From: Acidithiobacillus sp. YTS05 | Lineage (GTDB): Bacteria > Pseudomonadota > Gammaproteobacteria > Acidithiobacillales > Acidithiobacillaceae | Length of the DNA stretch: 64,000 nt | NCBI RefSeq assembly: GCF_024396695.1 | Contig: NZ_CP094359.1 | Coordinates: 1,240,001-1,304,000 of the forward strand | Reading direction: 5' to 3' | In this document: positions 8,978 through 17,969 of the stretch, piece after piece | Layout: each line of letters opens with the position of its first letter | Position numbering within the stretch: position 1 is the stretch's first letter | Translations under genes and position numbers: made by a program | Notes under the pieces: generated by a model | What the model saw: the letters and a program-made list of their open reading frames with translations, nothing else | Databases searched by the model: none | Told to the model about the DNA's origin: nothing

Positions 8978-9553
8978 ATGACCGATGCAGACAGGTTCTA
9001 TTCCTGGCGTCGGCTATTAACCCTGCCTTTAATGATCCTTCTTGGGGCATGTGCGCTCTCCTCTCTGCAGGATGGGCCACCTGCACGTTGCCAAGCAAAA
9101 CAACTACGGGCCGAGTCCGGTATGGCGAGTGCGGGCATGGGGCATAGCAGCCGTCGCATATACATCAAAAATATATCCCAACGTATCTGTCTGCTGGCGA
9201 CGGAAGTGCCGGAAATACAATTGCTCGGCGATGGCAGGGAACCGATCGCGACTCATCAGCAGAAATATTCGGTTCCGGGGGCAGCGCCGGTCAAACACGA
9301 AGAAATTTTCCTGCATCCGGGACGGTCCGCCAGTTTTCGCATTCATTACGCTACCCAGACTGGCTATGGGAATGCCGAGTGTCCGTGGGCAGAGCAGATC
9401 ATGATCCACTTGACGGGCGTCACAGGTCCCGTGCCTTTGCGGATCTCGCTACGCCCCTACGGTGGTTTTCTGCCAGATCCGACCTGCGGTGAGATCTCGG
9501 TGACATCTCTGCAGAGAGATCAGGGCCGCCGACCTGCGCCGCCATCGGGCTAG
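8978..9553 (+). CDS. DUF4232-type secreted lipoprotein, function unknown
   Basis: Predicted lipoprotein of about 191 residues: basic start, hydrophobic core LLTLPLMILLG and lipobox LGAC (Cys about residue 25). The body resembles DUF4232 beta-sandwich proteins (RIYIKNISQRICLLATEVPEIQLL ... VHPGRSASFRIHYA-like strand ... CGEISVTSL), which often have two conserved cysteines, here in GNAECPW and PTCGEI. I placed the start at the ATG at 8978; longer frames run into the YrhK gene. Its role is not known. Confidence 0.65.
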   Translation: MTDADRFYSWRRLLTLPLMILLGACALSSLQDGPPARCQAKQLRAESGMASAGMGHSSRRIYIKNISQRICLLATEVPEIQLLGDGREPIATHQQKYSVPGAAPVKHEEIFLHPGRSASFRIHYATQTGYGNAECPWAEQIMIHLTGVTGPVPLRISLRPYGGFLPDPTCGEISVTSLQRDQGRRPAPPSG

Positions 9554-9614
9554 TGGACAGCAAAGCGTGACACAGGGAGACTTTCGCTAGGGTACATGCG
9601 CTACTGGGGTTGGA

Positions 9615-10997
9615 ATGCGACTTTGTGAAATCGAGTATCGAGAGGATAGCGGAGAGCTTTTTGCCCGCTGCGCAATGGAAATTGGCGCAGTTTTCCTGGA
9701 CAGTGGTACCGCTTCTGGACCCCATCGGCGACAGGATCTCTTGCTACGGCAGCCGCTGACCTGGATCTGGGAAGATGCCGGTGGCGTCTGGCGGCAAGAC
9801 CGAGGCGGCAAAACGCAGCGTCAGACGGGTACTCTTTTCTCCGTTCTTCGCCGGCTGGTGGAAAAGCAAGCGGGTGGCCCAGAGCTAGGGAACGGGGTGA
9901 CTGTGCCTTTGGTATGCGGACTTTTGGCATACGACTGGGCGGTCGGCGGGAACAGAAGTCGGGATAAAAATGAAGACGATCAGCCCGTCGCGGTATTCGC
10001 GCTCTATGATCAAGCCTTGCTGCAGGATCATCAGCAACGACGCGCATGGATCATTTCTAGCCCAGGCGCCGAGGATGCCTGGACCGCTGTATTGGCGCGT
10101 CCGCTTCCTGAATCTCTGCCATTTCAGCTGTCTCCCGCTGGTATTCGTCCACACTGGAGCTATGCAGAGTATGCCGCTGCCTATGCGCGCGCGCAGGAAT
10201 ATATCCTGGCCGGTGACTGTTACCAGATCAATCTGGCGCAGGGCTTTTCCGCCAGCTGGGAAGGCGACCCCTGGATTCTGTACCAGCGCTTGCGCAGCGT
10301 AAGCCGGGCACCTTTTTCTGCATTTTTTCGCCATCCCTGGGGCACGCTGCTCAGCGTTTCGCCCGAGCGCCTGCTGCGTCTTGGGGGCGGGCGCTTGCAG
10401 GCGCGACCTATCAAGGGTACGCGCCCGCGCCACCCGGACCCGCGCCGTGACCGAGAACGTGCCGAGGAGCTGCTGCTCAGCCACAAAGATCGCGCAGAAA
10501 ATCTGATGATTGTCGATCTGTTGCGTAATGATCTTGGCAAGGTGGCGGCACTGGGCTCGGTGCAGGTACCAGAACTATTCTCGTTGGAGTCTTATGATCA
10601 GGTACATCACTTGGTCAGCAGTATCGAGGCGGATTTGGCCCCTGGCTTCGATGCCTGGGATGCGTTGGCGGCGGCTTTTCCCGGGGGCTCGATCACCGGC
10701 GCGCCAAAACGGCGGGCGATGGAAATTATTGCCGAGCTGGAGGCTGGAGCGCGCGGCATCTATTGTGGAAGTTTTGGCTATGTCACAGCGGGCGGGGAGA
10801 TGGACTGGAATATTCTCATTCGCAGTCTGGAACTGGATAGCAAGGGGGGATTACGCTTTTTCGGCGGTGGTGCCATTGTCGCCGACTCCGACTGTGCGGC
10901 GGAATATGCCGAAAGCCTCGACAAGGTGGCGATGATTCGTGAGACGCTGGAGGCGTTTTTGCCGCAGGACGCGACCTGCGCTACAGTGGCGCGCTGA
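9615..10997 (+). CDS. pabB: Aminodeoxychorismate synthase component I
   Basis: Converts chorismate (with ammonia from PabA) to 4-amino-4-deoxychorismate for folate. The 460-residue protein has the chorismate-binding core: GDCYQINLAQGF, FFRHPWGTLLSVSPERLL, PIKGTRPRH (the PabB version of this motif, with Lys), RAENLMIVDLLRNDLGKVA, GGSITGAPKRRAMEII and GAGAIVADSD-like FFGGGAIVADSD near the end. TrpE normally has PIAGT, which makes anthranilate synthase less likely. No pabC domain is fused. It stands 17 bases before a YbhN-like gene. Confidence 0.88.
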   Translation: MRLCEIEYREDSGELFARCAMEIGAVFLDSGTASGPHRRQDLLLRQPLTWIWEDAGGVWRQDRGGKTQRQTGTLFSVLRRLVEKQAGGPELGNGVTVPLVCGLLAYDWAVGGNRSRDKNEDDQPVAVFALYDQALLQDHQQRRAWIISSPGAEDAWTAVLARPLPESLPFQLSPAGIRPHWSYAEYAAAYARAQEYILAGDCYQINLAQGFSASWEGDPWILYQRLRSVSRAPFSAFFRHPWGTLLSVSPERLLRLGGGRLQARPIKGTRPRHPDPRRDRERAEELLLSHKDRAENLMIVDLLRNDLGKVAALGSVQVPELFSLESYDQVHHLVSSIEADLAPGFDAWDALAAAFPGGSITGAPKRRAMEIIAELEAGARGIYCGSFGYVTAGGEMDWNILIRSLELDSKGGLRFFGGGAIVADSDCAAEYAESLDKVAMIRETLEAFLPQDATCATVAR

Positions 10998-11014
10998 TTT
11001 GGAGCCCTTAGCCA

Positions 11015-12013
11015 ATGCCTGTTGAACCACAATCTCGTCCGATGAAGGCAGAAAAACATCGCAAGATTCCCTGGAGCCTGCTGCTGCAGATCGTTGTCAC
11101 CATTTCAATCTTTGTCTGGCTCTTTCACAAGACCGATTGGACTGCCCTCACGCAACGCTTTCTGCAGATTCGTATTCCCTGGTTTTTGCTGGCCATGTTT
11201 GCCTATGCGGTAAATCTTTCGGCGTCTTCCCTGCGTTGGGGGGTCATCCTGCGCGCGGCCAAAAAGCACGCCCCGGCAGCCTGGCTGCTGCGCCTGAACT
11301 GGGTAGGTGCGTATTTCAATCAGGTGTTGCCCGGTTCGGTATCCGGAGATGTGCTACGGGCCTGGTATACCCGACCACAAACGGGTTCCACGACTCTGGC
11401 TCTCGCCGCGGTATTTGCCGATCGTTTCATTGGTATGGGGGCCTTGGTCGGCATTGCACTGCTGGGGTACTTGTTCGCTGGGCACGCATTACATCTATTG
11501 CCCGGCATGGGTGAGACTGTCGCGATCCTGAGTGCCGGCTATGCCGTAATCATTACCTTGATTCTCAGTCCGGGGCTCGGCTTTCTCGAACATCGTATCG
11601 GCAAATTGGGGCACAAACTGCACGATATTCGCGCAGGAATGGGAATGCTCTTGCGTAATCCCAGCGCTTTATTATCCACCTTGTTGCTGTCGATTTTTGT
11701 GCAACTTTGCTCCATTTTCATGTTCTGGGCCTTGGCACATTCCTTGGGAGAGCATCCCGACGCCGTAGCATTCTGGGTCGTCTGGCCGGTGGTCAGCCTA
11801 TTTTTGGCGTTACCCATATCCCTCGCCGGATGGGGCCTGCGGGAGGGGCTCTTGGTGCTCTACATGGGGTCCCTGCAGATGGGCCACGATCAAGCCCTCG
11901 CCCTGTCCCTGCTGGCAGGGACGACGGTATTGCTGACCAGCTTACCCGGCGCCTGGCTATGGCTGGGCATTGGTCGCCACCCGCTGGCGAAAGGCGAGCC
12001 TCTGCCCCGATAA
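11015..12013 (+). CDS. YbhN/UPF0104-type integral membrane protein (LPG-synthase TM domain)
   Basis: Integral membrane protein of 332 residues with about eight hydrophobic helices. Family signatures are the SASSLRWGVILRAAKKHAP segment, LNWVGAYFNQVLPGSVSGDVLRAWY and ADRFIGMGALVG, typical of lysylphosphatidylglycerol synthase transmembrane-region / AglD2-like proteins. These are proposed lipid flippases or regulators; the catalytic C-terminal aminoacyl-transferase domain is missing, so lysyl-lipid synthesis is not expected. GGAG lies 10 bases before the ATG. It converges on gadB with a 3-base gap. Confidence 0.8.
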   Translation: MPVEPQSRPMKAEKHRKIPWSLLLQIVVTISIFVWLFHKTDWTALTQRFLQIRIPWFLLAMFAYAVNLSASSLRWGVILRAAKKHAPAAWLLRLNWVGAYFNQVLPGSVSGDVLRAWYTRPQTGSTTLALAAVFADRFIGMGALVGIALLGYLFAGHALHLLPGMGETVAILSAGYAVIITLILSPGLGFLEHRIGKLGHKLHDIRAGMGMLLRNPSALLSTLLLSIFVQLCSIFMFWALAHSLGEHPDAVAFWVVWPVVSLFLALPISLAGWGLREGLLVLYMGSLQMGHDQALALSLLAGTTVLLTSLPGAWLWLGIGRHPLAKGEPLPR

Positions 12014-12016
12014 CGG

Positions 12017-13390
12017 TCAGTGATGAAAGGACTCTTTTCCCGGCTCTTTGGGGTGACTGGGGGGATCCTTTTCCAGATCGTCGACAGCAGCGCGCAGATC
12101 GCGCAAGAGGATTTCGCCCATGTCACGAGAGAAACCCTCGCGTAAAACGATGCGCAACACCGCGAGCTGTTCGGCGTCCTTGGGCAGGGTATAGGCAGGT
12201 ACTTGCCAGCCCTGCATCTTCAATCGATCGGAAACGTCGTACACAGAATAGCGTTGGCTATCGCGTAAGCGAAAGGCAAAAACCGGGATACTTTCGCCCG
12301 TGCTCAATAGAGCAAATGGGCCGATTTTGGCGATTTCGCCACTGAGCCATAGCGCAATGTCCTGCAGGTTTTTCATGACCCGAGTGTACCCGGCGCGTCC
12401 CAGCCGCAAAAAATTATAATATTGACCCACCACCTGGTTGCCAGGCCGGGAAAAATTCAGGGTGAAGGTGGGCATGTCGCCGCCCAGATAATTGACATGA
12501 AAAATCAGATCTTCGGGCAGGTAGACCTTGCCCCGCCAGATCGCCCAGCCGATACCCGGATATACCAGCCCGTATTTGTGTCCAGAGACATTGATGGAAA
12601 CCACGTTGGGCAGGCGAAAATCCCACTCCAGATCGGGATGCAAAAAGGGCGCGACGAAGCCGCCGCTGGCAGCATCAATGTGTAGAGGTACCTGTAGTCC
12701 ACGTTTTTTGTTCTCCTTGACCATGGCATCGTGGATACTGCGCACCGGCTCAAATTCGCCAGTAAAGGTGGTCCCCAAAATGGCAACCGCGCCGATGGTA
12801 TTTTCGTCCATGCGCGCCGTGACTTCCTCGGCACTGATGACATAGCGATCCTCGTGGATAGGGATATAGCGCGGCTCTACATCCCAATAGCGGCAAAATT
12901 TTTCCCATACGACCTGCACGTTGCTGCCCAAAATCAGGTTGGGCCGACTGCTGTCCTTGCCCTGCTTGTGTCGCCACTCGCGCCAGCGCCATTTCATTGC
13001 CATGCCCGCCAGCATCACCGCTTCGCTGGAGCCAATGGCCGAAACGCCAATAGGCTCCTCCTTGTCTTTGGCGTGAAAGAGATGGGCGATGATCTGCACG
13101 CAGCGGCGTTCGATTTCCGCTGTCTGCGGATATTCATCCTTGTCGATCATGTTCTTGTCGAAGGTTTCCGCCATCAGGGTGCGCGCTTCTGGGTCCATCC
13201 AGGTAGTGACGAAGGTCGCCAGATTCAGGCGGGCGTTACCGTCCATCATCAGCTCGTCGTGAATGAGCTGGTAGGCGACCTGCGGTTCCAGATCCCCTTC
13301 CGGCAGGTACTCCTTCGGAATGGGAGCGTCCATGCGCCGCGCGCCATAGGTGGGGGTCAAAAAGGAATCTTTCGCTTTGCTTTCTGGCAT
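12017..13390 (-). CDS. gadB: Glutamate decarboxylase
   Basis: PLP enzyme that turns glutamate into GABA and consumes a proton, an acid-resistance reaction. The 457-residue product has the group II decarboxylase features: PVAGA-like LILGSNVQVVWEKFCRYW, HIDAASGGFVAPFLHPDLEWDFR and SGHKYGLVYPGIGWAIWR with the PLP lysine at residue 272. Length and C-terminus (a short tail with FHH at the end) fit the GadA/B type, whose C-terminal histidine region responds to pH. No GABA antiporter (GadC) is adjacent. GGAG precedes the ATG. Confidence 0.93.
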   Translation of the reverse strand: MPESKAKDSFLTPTYGARRMDAPIPKEYLPEGDLEPQVAYQLIHDELMMDGNARLNLATFVTTWMDPEARTLMAETFDKNMIDKDEYPQTAEIERRCVQIIAHLFHAKDKEEPIGVSAIGSSEAVMLAGMAMKWRWREWRHKQGKDSSRPNLILGSNVQVVWEKFCRYWDVEPRYIPIHEDRYVISAEEVTARMDENTIGAVAILGTTFTGEFEPVRSIHDAMVKENKKRGLQVPLHIDAASGGFVAPFLHPDLEWDFRLPNVVSINVSGHKYGLVYPGIGWAIWRGKVYLPEDLIFHVNYLGGDMPTFTLNFSRPGNQVVGQYYNFLRLGRAGYTRVMKNLQDIALWLSGEIAKIGPFALLSTGESIPVFAFRLRDSQRYSVYDVSDRLKMQGWQVPAYTLPKDAEQLAVLRIVLREGFSRDMGEILLRDLRAAVDDLEKDPPSHPKEPGKESFHH

Positions 13391-13526
13391 TGACTACTCC
13401 TGTGTTTTCCCATGCTGTCCATCAGTCTAGTAGAAATATCTAGTTCGGGAACGCGGACAGCCATAAAGCGAACTACAATCTAATCACGTGGTCTGTAAAG
13501 GTAACGCGGTTCTGCGAGGAGATGCG

Positions 13527-13907
13527 GTGGATATCAGTTTTGATGACAGTGCGGCCTGGATTCGCCGCTCCCAGACGGATATGAAGGCATTTCTGGAGGC
13601 TCTGGCCGAGCGGCTGGAGCAGGGTATGCCGGGTTTTGTCGAGGTGGATCGCAAAAAGGATGGGCTCTTCTCCCATCATCAGCATCTCGAGCACCTGGTG
13701 GTGCATGCCGGCGAGTTCGATTACCACCTGAATTTCAACGGCACCCATGTCGAAACCCTGCGCGCTCGGGTGGTGCGCAACGTCGTGCTGAAACGCGAGA
13801 TTCTCCCTTTGGCAGACTGGCTGAAGTCGCTGTTGCAGGACACGGCAGCGATCTCTACGGAAATGCAGGCAGCCAGCCAGACCCTGCACGATTTTTTGCT
13901 GCAGTAA
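13527..13907 (+). CDS. Unknown protein, first gene of the YbjQ-PspA operon
   Basis: Acidic protein of 126 residues with no recognised domain, no signal peptide and no membrane helix. Predicted helices are separated by a stretch with FDYHLNFNGTHVETLRARVV that could form a beta hairpin. The GTG at 13527 has GAGGAG five bases upstream; an earlier ATG at 13488 lacks this. It lies 12 bases before a tandem-YbjQ gene and is probably co-transcribed with it and with the PspA gene, which suggests a role in the same envelope or metal response. Confidence 0.7.
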   Translation: MDISFDDSAAWIRRSQTDMKAFLEALAERLEQGMPGFVEVDRKKDGLFSHHQHLEHLVVHAGEFDYHLNFNGTHVETLRARVVRNVVLKREILPLADWLKSLLQDTAAISTEMQAASQTLHDFLLQ

Positions 13908-13919
13908 AGCGAGGTGCCT

Positions 13920-14888
13920 ATGTCGCTGTGGGACAAGATTCAGAAAGGACTACACGAAGTTACCGAAGACCTGGAAAAGACGGTTGCCAATGTTGCGAGC
14001 CAAGTAGGTGCAGTGAATGTGGCTCCCAGTACGGCGGCGCAGCAGCGTGCCGCAGAGTGGCAGGTGGCCCTGCAACAGCGCCGTTTGCCGAGTTTTGTGC
14101 AAGAACGTCTGCGCGCTACGGCAGCCGGACAACGGCCCTGGATCCAGAGCGGGCCGGTCGCTGCCCTGCTGATGGAACGCAGTCACGGTATCCACCCGCT
14201 CGGGATGGTGGGGGGCAATTGTTGGTATCACTTCGGTTTTTCCTGGACCCAGGGACATTACGATGGGTGGCACCAGGCCATCGATCGCCTGCGCCTGGAG
14301 GCCGTGGCGATGGGCGCCAACGCCGTCCTCAACGTCGATATGCGCGTGCGTCACGGCGATGGCGAAGACATGGATTATGCCCTGATGGGTACCGCAGTGC
14401 GTATCCAGGACCTGCCCCCGGCTTGGGAGCCCGCCGTGGCGACAGTGTCGTCGCTGGAGTTCGTGCGCCTGCTGGAAGAGGGGGTAGTGCCGGTAGGCAT
14501 TGCCATTGGTGCCGAGTATGACTGGTATCAGCCCTGGGGTGGGACGATGCTGGATCAGGCCAACCAGGCGGCACCCTTTGCCGCGCGCTACTGGAACATG
14601 GAGATCCCCGATCTCTCGAGCTTTCAGGAAAACGTCCGCCGCCGCGCGCTCTATAACCTGCGCGAAGACGGCCGCAAGCTGGGGGCGGGGGTCCTCGCCC
14701 ATACCCAGTATTCCCAGGTGTTCCGCGTCAATAACGAACAAGGGGAGGGTTTTCTCTGCCGGCACATTGCCATTGGCACCGCCGTCAGCTACGAGCCTTC
14801 CCGCGCGCCGCAGCACGAATTGCTCCCCACGGTTTCCCTGGGTGGCCCGTTGCGTTCTTTCCGTCCTCATCGCAAGGATCTCCTATGA
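13920..14888 (+). CDS. Tandem YbjQ-type (heavy-metal-binding domain) protein, copy 1
   Basis: Cytoplasmic protein of 322 residues. After a helical N-terminus ([25 protein letters not shown]) come two YbjQ/UPF0145-like domains. The first has [13 protein letters not shown] ... [35 protein letters not shown]; the second has [16 protein letters not shown] ... [11 protein letters not shown] ... IAIGTAV. The family forms pentameric rings and is annotated as metal-binding, with little experimental support. The start ATG at 13920 follows GAGG. The stop overlaps the start of copy 2 by 4 bases. Confidence 0.75.
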   Translation: MSLWDKIQKGLHEVTEDLEKTVANVASQVGAVNVAPSTAAQQRAAEWQVALQQRRLPSFVQERLRATAAGQRPWIQSGPVAALLMERSHGIHPLGMVGGNCWYHFGFSWTQGHYDGWHQAIDRLRLEAVAMGANAVLNVDMRVRHGDGEDMDYALMGTAVRIQDLPPAWEPAVATVSSLEFVRLLEEGVVPVGIAIGAEYDWYQPWGGTMLDQANQAAPFAARYWNMEIPDLSSFQENVRRRALYNLREDGRKLGAGVLAHTQYSQVFRVNNEQGEGFLCRHIAIGTAVSYEPSRAPQHELLPTVSLGGPLRSFRPHRKDLL

Positions 14889-15703
14889 CTAAAGAAGTGA
14901 TTGCTCCCCACGCCGTAGAACGTCTGAAGGGCCTCCGCTCCCAAGGGAGTCACGAGGGCATCTTTACCTCCGACCTCTCTGTGAACGAATTTGTCATGGT
15001 ACGCAAGGCGGAGTTCGAGCCCCTGGGTCTGGTGGTCGGCTCGTGCATCTATCACATGGGTATTCAGTACGGCAGTTGGAATCAAAACATGGAGATGGAT
15101 GTACTTTCGCAGGCGATGTATCAGGCCCGTGAGCTGGCCATGAGCCGTATGGAACAGGAAGCCATCATCCTGCAGGCCGACGGCGTGGTGGGCGTGCGCC
15201 TGGAAGTGAAGCGTATGGAATGGGACCAGGATATTCTGGAATTTATGGCTATCGGTACGGCGATTGCTCACCGCTCCGGCGTCCCCGGGTTCAAGGGTGT
15301 GGGCGGCAAACCGTTTACCAGCGATCTCTCCGGGCAGGACTTCTGGATGTTGCTGGAGGCAGGGTATCGACCGATGGAAATGGTGATGGGTTCCTGCGTG
15401 TACCACGTTGCCCACCAGGGCGTGCTGCGGAGTATGGGGAATATCGGGCGCAATACCGAGCTGGAGCAGTTTACTCAAGCCATGTACGACGCCCGCGAAC
15501 TCGCCATGGAGCGCATGCAACAGGAAGCGGCGGATGCCCAGGCGGATGGCATCACCGGCGTCCAGTTGCATGAAGGAAGCCATAACTGGAAGCCGCACGT
15601 CATCGAGTTTTTTGCGGTAGGTACCGCCGTGAAGGCAATGGAGGATGCAGATACGCGGGTGGATGCCCTGCGTCCGCAGCTCGTATTGCCCGTCAACGAT
15701 TAA
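14885..15703 (+). CDS. Tandem YbjQ-type (heavy-metal-binding domain) protein, copy 2
   Basis: Protein of 272 residues made of two clear YbjQ domains. Each has the same order: TSDLS ... [12 protein letters not shown] / [12 protein letters not shown], then [18 protein letters not shown] / [28 protein letters not shown] / [10 protein letters not shown] and a final IGTAIA / VGTAVK strand. The two halves are clearly internal duplicates, and each has a conserved GSC(I/V)YH. It is translationally coupled to copy 1 (ATGA overlap) and lies 18 bases before the PspA gene. Confidence 0.8.
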   Translation: MTKEVIAPHAVERLKGLRSQGSHEGIFTSDLSVNEFVMVRKAEFEPLGLVVGSCIYHMGIQYGSWNQNMEMDVLSQAMYQARELAMSRMEQEAIILQADGVVGVRLEVKRMEWDQDILEFMAIGTAIAHRSGVPGFKGVGGKPFTSDLSGQDFWMLLEAGYRPMEMVMGSCVYHVAHQGVLRSMGNIGRNTELEQFTQAMYDARELAMERMQQEAADAQADGITGVQLHEGSHNWKPHVIEFFAVGTAVKAMEDADTRVDALRPQLVLPVND

Positions 15704-15721
15704 ATTTGCAGGAGAGCGACT

Positions 15722-16447
15722 ATGTCATTATTCAAGCACGCATCGGAAATCGTGCAGGCGCGCATCAATCATTTTTTGGACAACGCCGAGGATCCGTCGG
15801 AGACCTTGGATCTTTCGTACGAAAAGATGATGAGCAATCTGCAGGATACCAAACGTCATCTGGCCGACGTTGCCACCGAAAAGCTCAGTCTGGAGCATCA
15901 GATGGCCGATGCCAAAAAGGCTGCGGACCAGGCCGATGCCGATGCCCGCACGGCGTTGCAAGCCAACCGGGAAGACCTCGCCAAGGCGGAGCTCACCCAG
16001 AAGCAGGCTGCGTTGGCCAAGCTGCAGTCGCTGCAGGAGGCGCACGACAAAATTGCTGCCCAAGTCGACAAACTGACGGAATTCGAGACCAAACTGCAGG
16101 ACAGGATCGAGTCCTTTCGTACCCAGAAAGAGGTGATGAAAGGCGAGTTGGCGGCTTCGCAGGCCGAGATCCAAGCGGAAAATTCGCTCTCGGGACTGGG
16201 TAAGGGCATGAACGATGCCGGCGAAGCGATGCAGCGGGTACAGGATCGCCTGGGGCAATCGCAGAGCAAGGCCGAGGCAATGGAAGCGCTGATGGACTCG
16301 GGCGCCATCGATGATCCCCTCGATCATCGCAGCAAGACCGATAAAGAGATGGCGCAACTACGCGAGCAAAGCGGCGTCGATGATGACTTGGCGCGGCTCA
16401 AGGCGGAGATGGCGAAGTCCCAGCCAGCGAAGGATTCGGGTTCGTAA
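15722..16447 (+). CDS. PspA/IM30-family envelope-stress protein
   Basis: Coiled-coil protein of 241 residues with the PspA/IM30 plan: short N-terminal helix (LFKHASEIVQARINHFLDNAEDP), then long heptad-rich helices (about residues 25-185) and an acidic end. Family members bind stressed inner membrane and remodel it. No pspB, pspC or pspF homologue is nearby; the partners here are YbjQ-domain proteins. Compared with E. coli PspA the end is extended by about 20 residues. Its 3' end overlaps the convergent bufC gene by 50 bases. Confidence 0.85.
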   Translation: MSLFKHASEIVQARINHFLDNAEDPSETLDLSYEKMMSNLQDTKRHLADVATEKLSLEHQMADAKKAADQADADARTALQANREDLAKAELTQKQAALAKLQSLQEAHDKIAAQVDKLTEFETKLQDRIESFRTQKEVMKGELAASQAEIQAENSLSGLGKGMNDAGEAMQRVQDRLGQSQSKAEAMEALMDSGAIDDPLDHRSKTDKEMAQLREQSGVDDDLARLKAEMAKSQPAKDSGS

Positions 16448-17165
16448 CGCAGACAATCCCAGCGGCAGCCCAGGCCTCCAGGAGTTCTCGCGACCAGTCG
16501 AAGGGACATTCGTCCGCGGGGAAGGCCAAGGCATGAGCCTCGGATGGAGCGCGCGGAGCGTCGACCAATGCGGCGGCAAGACGCGCCTCCTGCAGCTCCA
16601 GTTCGCGGCTGAAAACCTGGCCTTGGCCGTCCCGATGGATCAGCAGATAGCAGTCGCGTTTGGCCGGCTGCTGAGATTCGGCGGTGCTGCAGTGCACGGC
16701 AAAGGGATAGTGTTGCAGGCTTGCGCTGGGGGCGAGTTGGACCCATCCATCGGCAAGATTGCTTTCGCCTAATTCTGCCGGATTCTCGGCAATGGCAAGA
16801 TTGAGGGTGAGCCATTCCCAGTGCAGCAGCGCGGGCAGGAATTCCGGCAGTGTCGGATAGTCGCTCGAATGCTCCAATACGAACTGGCAGAAGGCGCTGG
16901 GTACGGCATGAAAGCTGGGGCTGGGGCAGTCGCACCGGGTAAGAAAATCGTTGAGCAGTGTTTCCCAGCATTCGTTTCCGACATGACGCTGGCTCTCGGG
17001 AAAGGCATCCTGGAGATTCGCCGCAAAACTCGCGCGAAACATCTCCCGATACAGTGCAAAAATCTCCGGGGACCATCCCTCTGGCACGGGTCCATCCGCC
17101 TGGCGCACGCATCTGGATAGGTCACGCAGGCGCTCCGGGTAGCTAGGCAGCGTCGTCGATCTCAT
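16398..17165 (-). CDS. bufC: Bufferin partner protein BufC (DUF2063)
   Basis: Putative DNA-binding-like DUF2063 protein of 255 residues, the usual partner of the DUF692/MNIO enzyme. Features: N-terminal LREMFRASFAANLQDAFPES-type segment (FALYREMFRASFAANLQDAF), the central FLPALLHWEWLTLNLA and an acidic C-terminal domain. In bufferin systems it is proposed to act as the recognition partner that presents the precursor peptide to BufB. Its ATG at 17165 overlaps the bufB end by 23 bases. The last 50 bases run into the convergent pspA gene. Confidence 0.8.
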   Translation of the reverse strand: MRSTTLPSYPERLRDLSRCVRQADGPVPEGWSPEIFALYREMFRASFAANLQDAFPESQRHVGNECWETLLNDFLTRCDCPSPSFHAVPSAFCQFVLEHSSDYPTLPEFLPALLHWEWLTLNLAIAENPAELGESNLADGWVQLAPSASLQHYPFAVHCSTAESQQPAKRDCYLLIHRDGQGQVFSRELELQEARLAAALVDAPRAPSEAHALAFPADECPFDWSRELLEAWAAAGIVCVTNPNPSLAGTSPSPP

Positions 17166-17955
17166 GACGTAGGCGCTGCAGTTCGTCGAGAAGGATTTCC
17201 AGAGGGGGAATATCATTATCCCACTCCAGCAGGGTAGGGCGCGGACCAAAACGCTGCCATGCTTCTCGCAACAAAGCACTGACTTCGGGGCTTACGCCGC
17301 TGTCGTGGGTGTCGATCAACCAACCTTTCGGATGGGCATAGAAGCCCGCGACGTGATAATAGCGGATGCGTTCTGCCGGTAAAGCAGCAAGGAAATCGCC
17401 GGCGGAGTAGTGATGGTTTTGGCTGTTGACGAAAAGGTTATTGAGATCGAGCAAGAGCTCGCAGCCACTTTCTTGCAGTACCGCCAGCAGGAAATCGAGC
17501 TCACTGCGGTCCGATTCGGGAAAGCAGCCATAGAAAGCGGTATTTTCCAGAACCAGCGGCTGTCCGAGAAAATCTTGCACGCGCCCGATACGCTCGACGG
17601 TCCAGCGCAGGCTCTGCTCGTGGAAGGGGATGGGAAGCAGATCGTGGAGATAGCCCTGAGCGTCCTGACAATACGCCAAGTGCTCGCTGTAGACGACCGC
17701 ACCATGCCCGCGCAAAAAGTCACGCAGCCGCTGGAGGAAAGCTTGATTGAGAGGCTCGGGGCCGGCGATCGACAGTGACAGGCCATGGCAAAAAAGTGAC
17801 TTGTGCTCCAGTACCCGCTGCAAATCCTTGGCAGGCGGACCCCCAAAATCCAGCCAGTTTTCCGGCGCAATTTCCACGAAGTCGACGGGCAGCGTCGCGC
17901 AACGCTCGGCGAATTCCGGCAGGAACTCCCGTCGCAGTCCGAGCCCCCAGGACAT
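17143..17955 (-). CDS. bufB: Multinuclear iron-dependent oxidase BufB (MNIO, DUF692)
   Basis: TIM-barrel enzyme of 270 residues that modifies cysteines of a precursor peptide. Family marks: LGLRREFLPEF, DFVEIAPENWLDFGG, FCHGLSLSIAGPEPLN, YSEHLAYCQD (SEHL, iron-binding His/Glu), LVLENTAFYGCFPESDRSELDFLLAVLQESGCELLLDLNNLFVNSQNH (DLNN), YHVAGF and DTHDSGVS. All histidine/aspartate positions expected for the iron cluster appear present. The ATG at 17955 is 14 bases after the bufA stop. In the family, bufferin-type MNIOs convert cysteines to thiooxazoles that bind copper; that activity is inferred here. Confidence 0.88.
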   Translation of the reverse strand: MSWGLGLRREFLPEFAERCATLPVDFVEIAPENWLDFGGPPAKDLQRVLEHKSLFCHGLSLSIAGPEPLNQAFLQRLRDFLRGHGAVVYSEHLAYCQDAQGYLHDLLPIPFHEQSLRWTVERIGRVQDFLGQPLVLENTAFYGCFPESDRSELDFLLAVLQESGCELLLDLNNLFVNSQNHHYSAGDFLAALPAERIRYYHVAGFYAHPKGWLIDTHDSGVSPEVSALLREAWQRFGPRPTLLEWDNDIPPLEILLDELQRLRHEIDDAA

Positions 17956-17969
17956 CGTCGAGCGGTCTA

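Noticed and set aside
13950..14870. 306-codon minus-strand frame opposite the first YbjQ gene
   Set aside because: The plus-strand product has clear YbjQ motifs; the minus frame has none.
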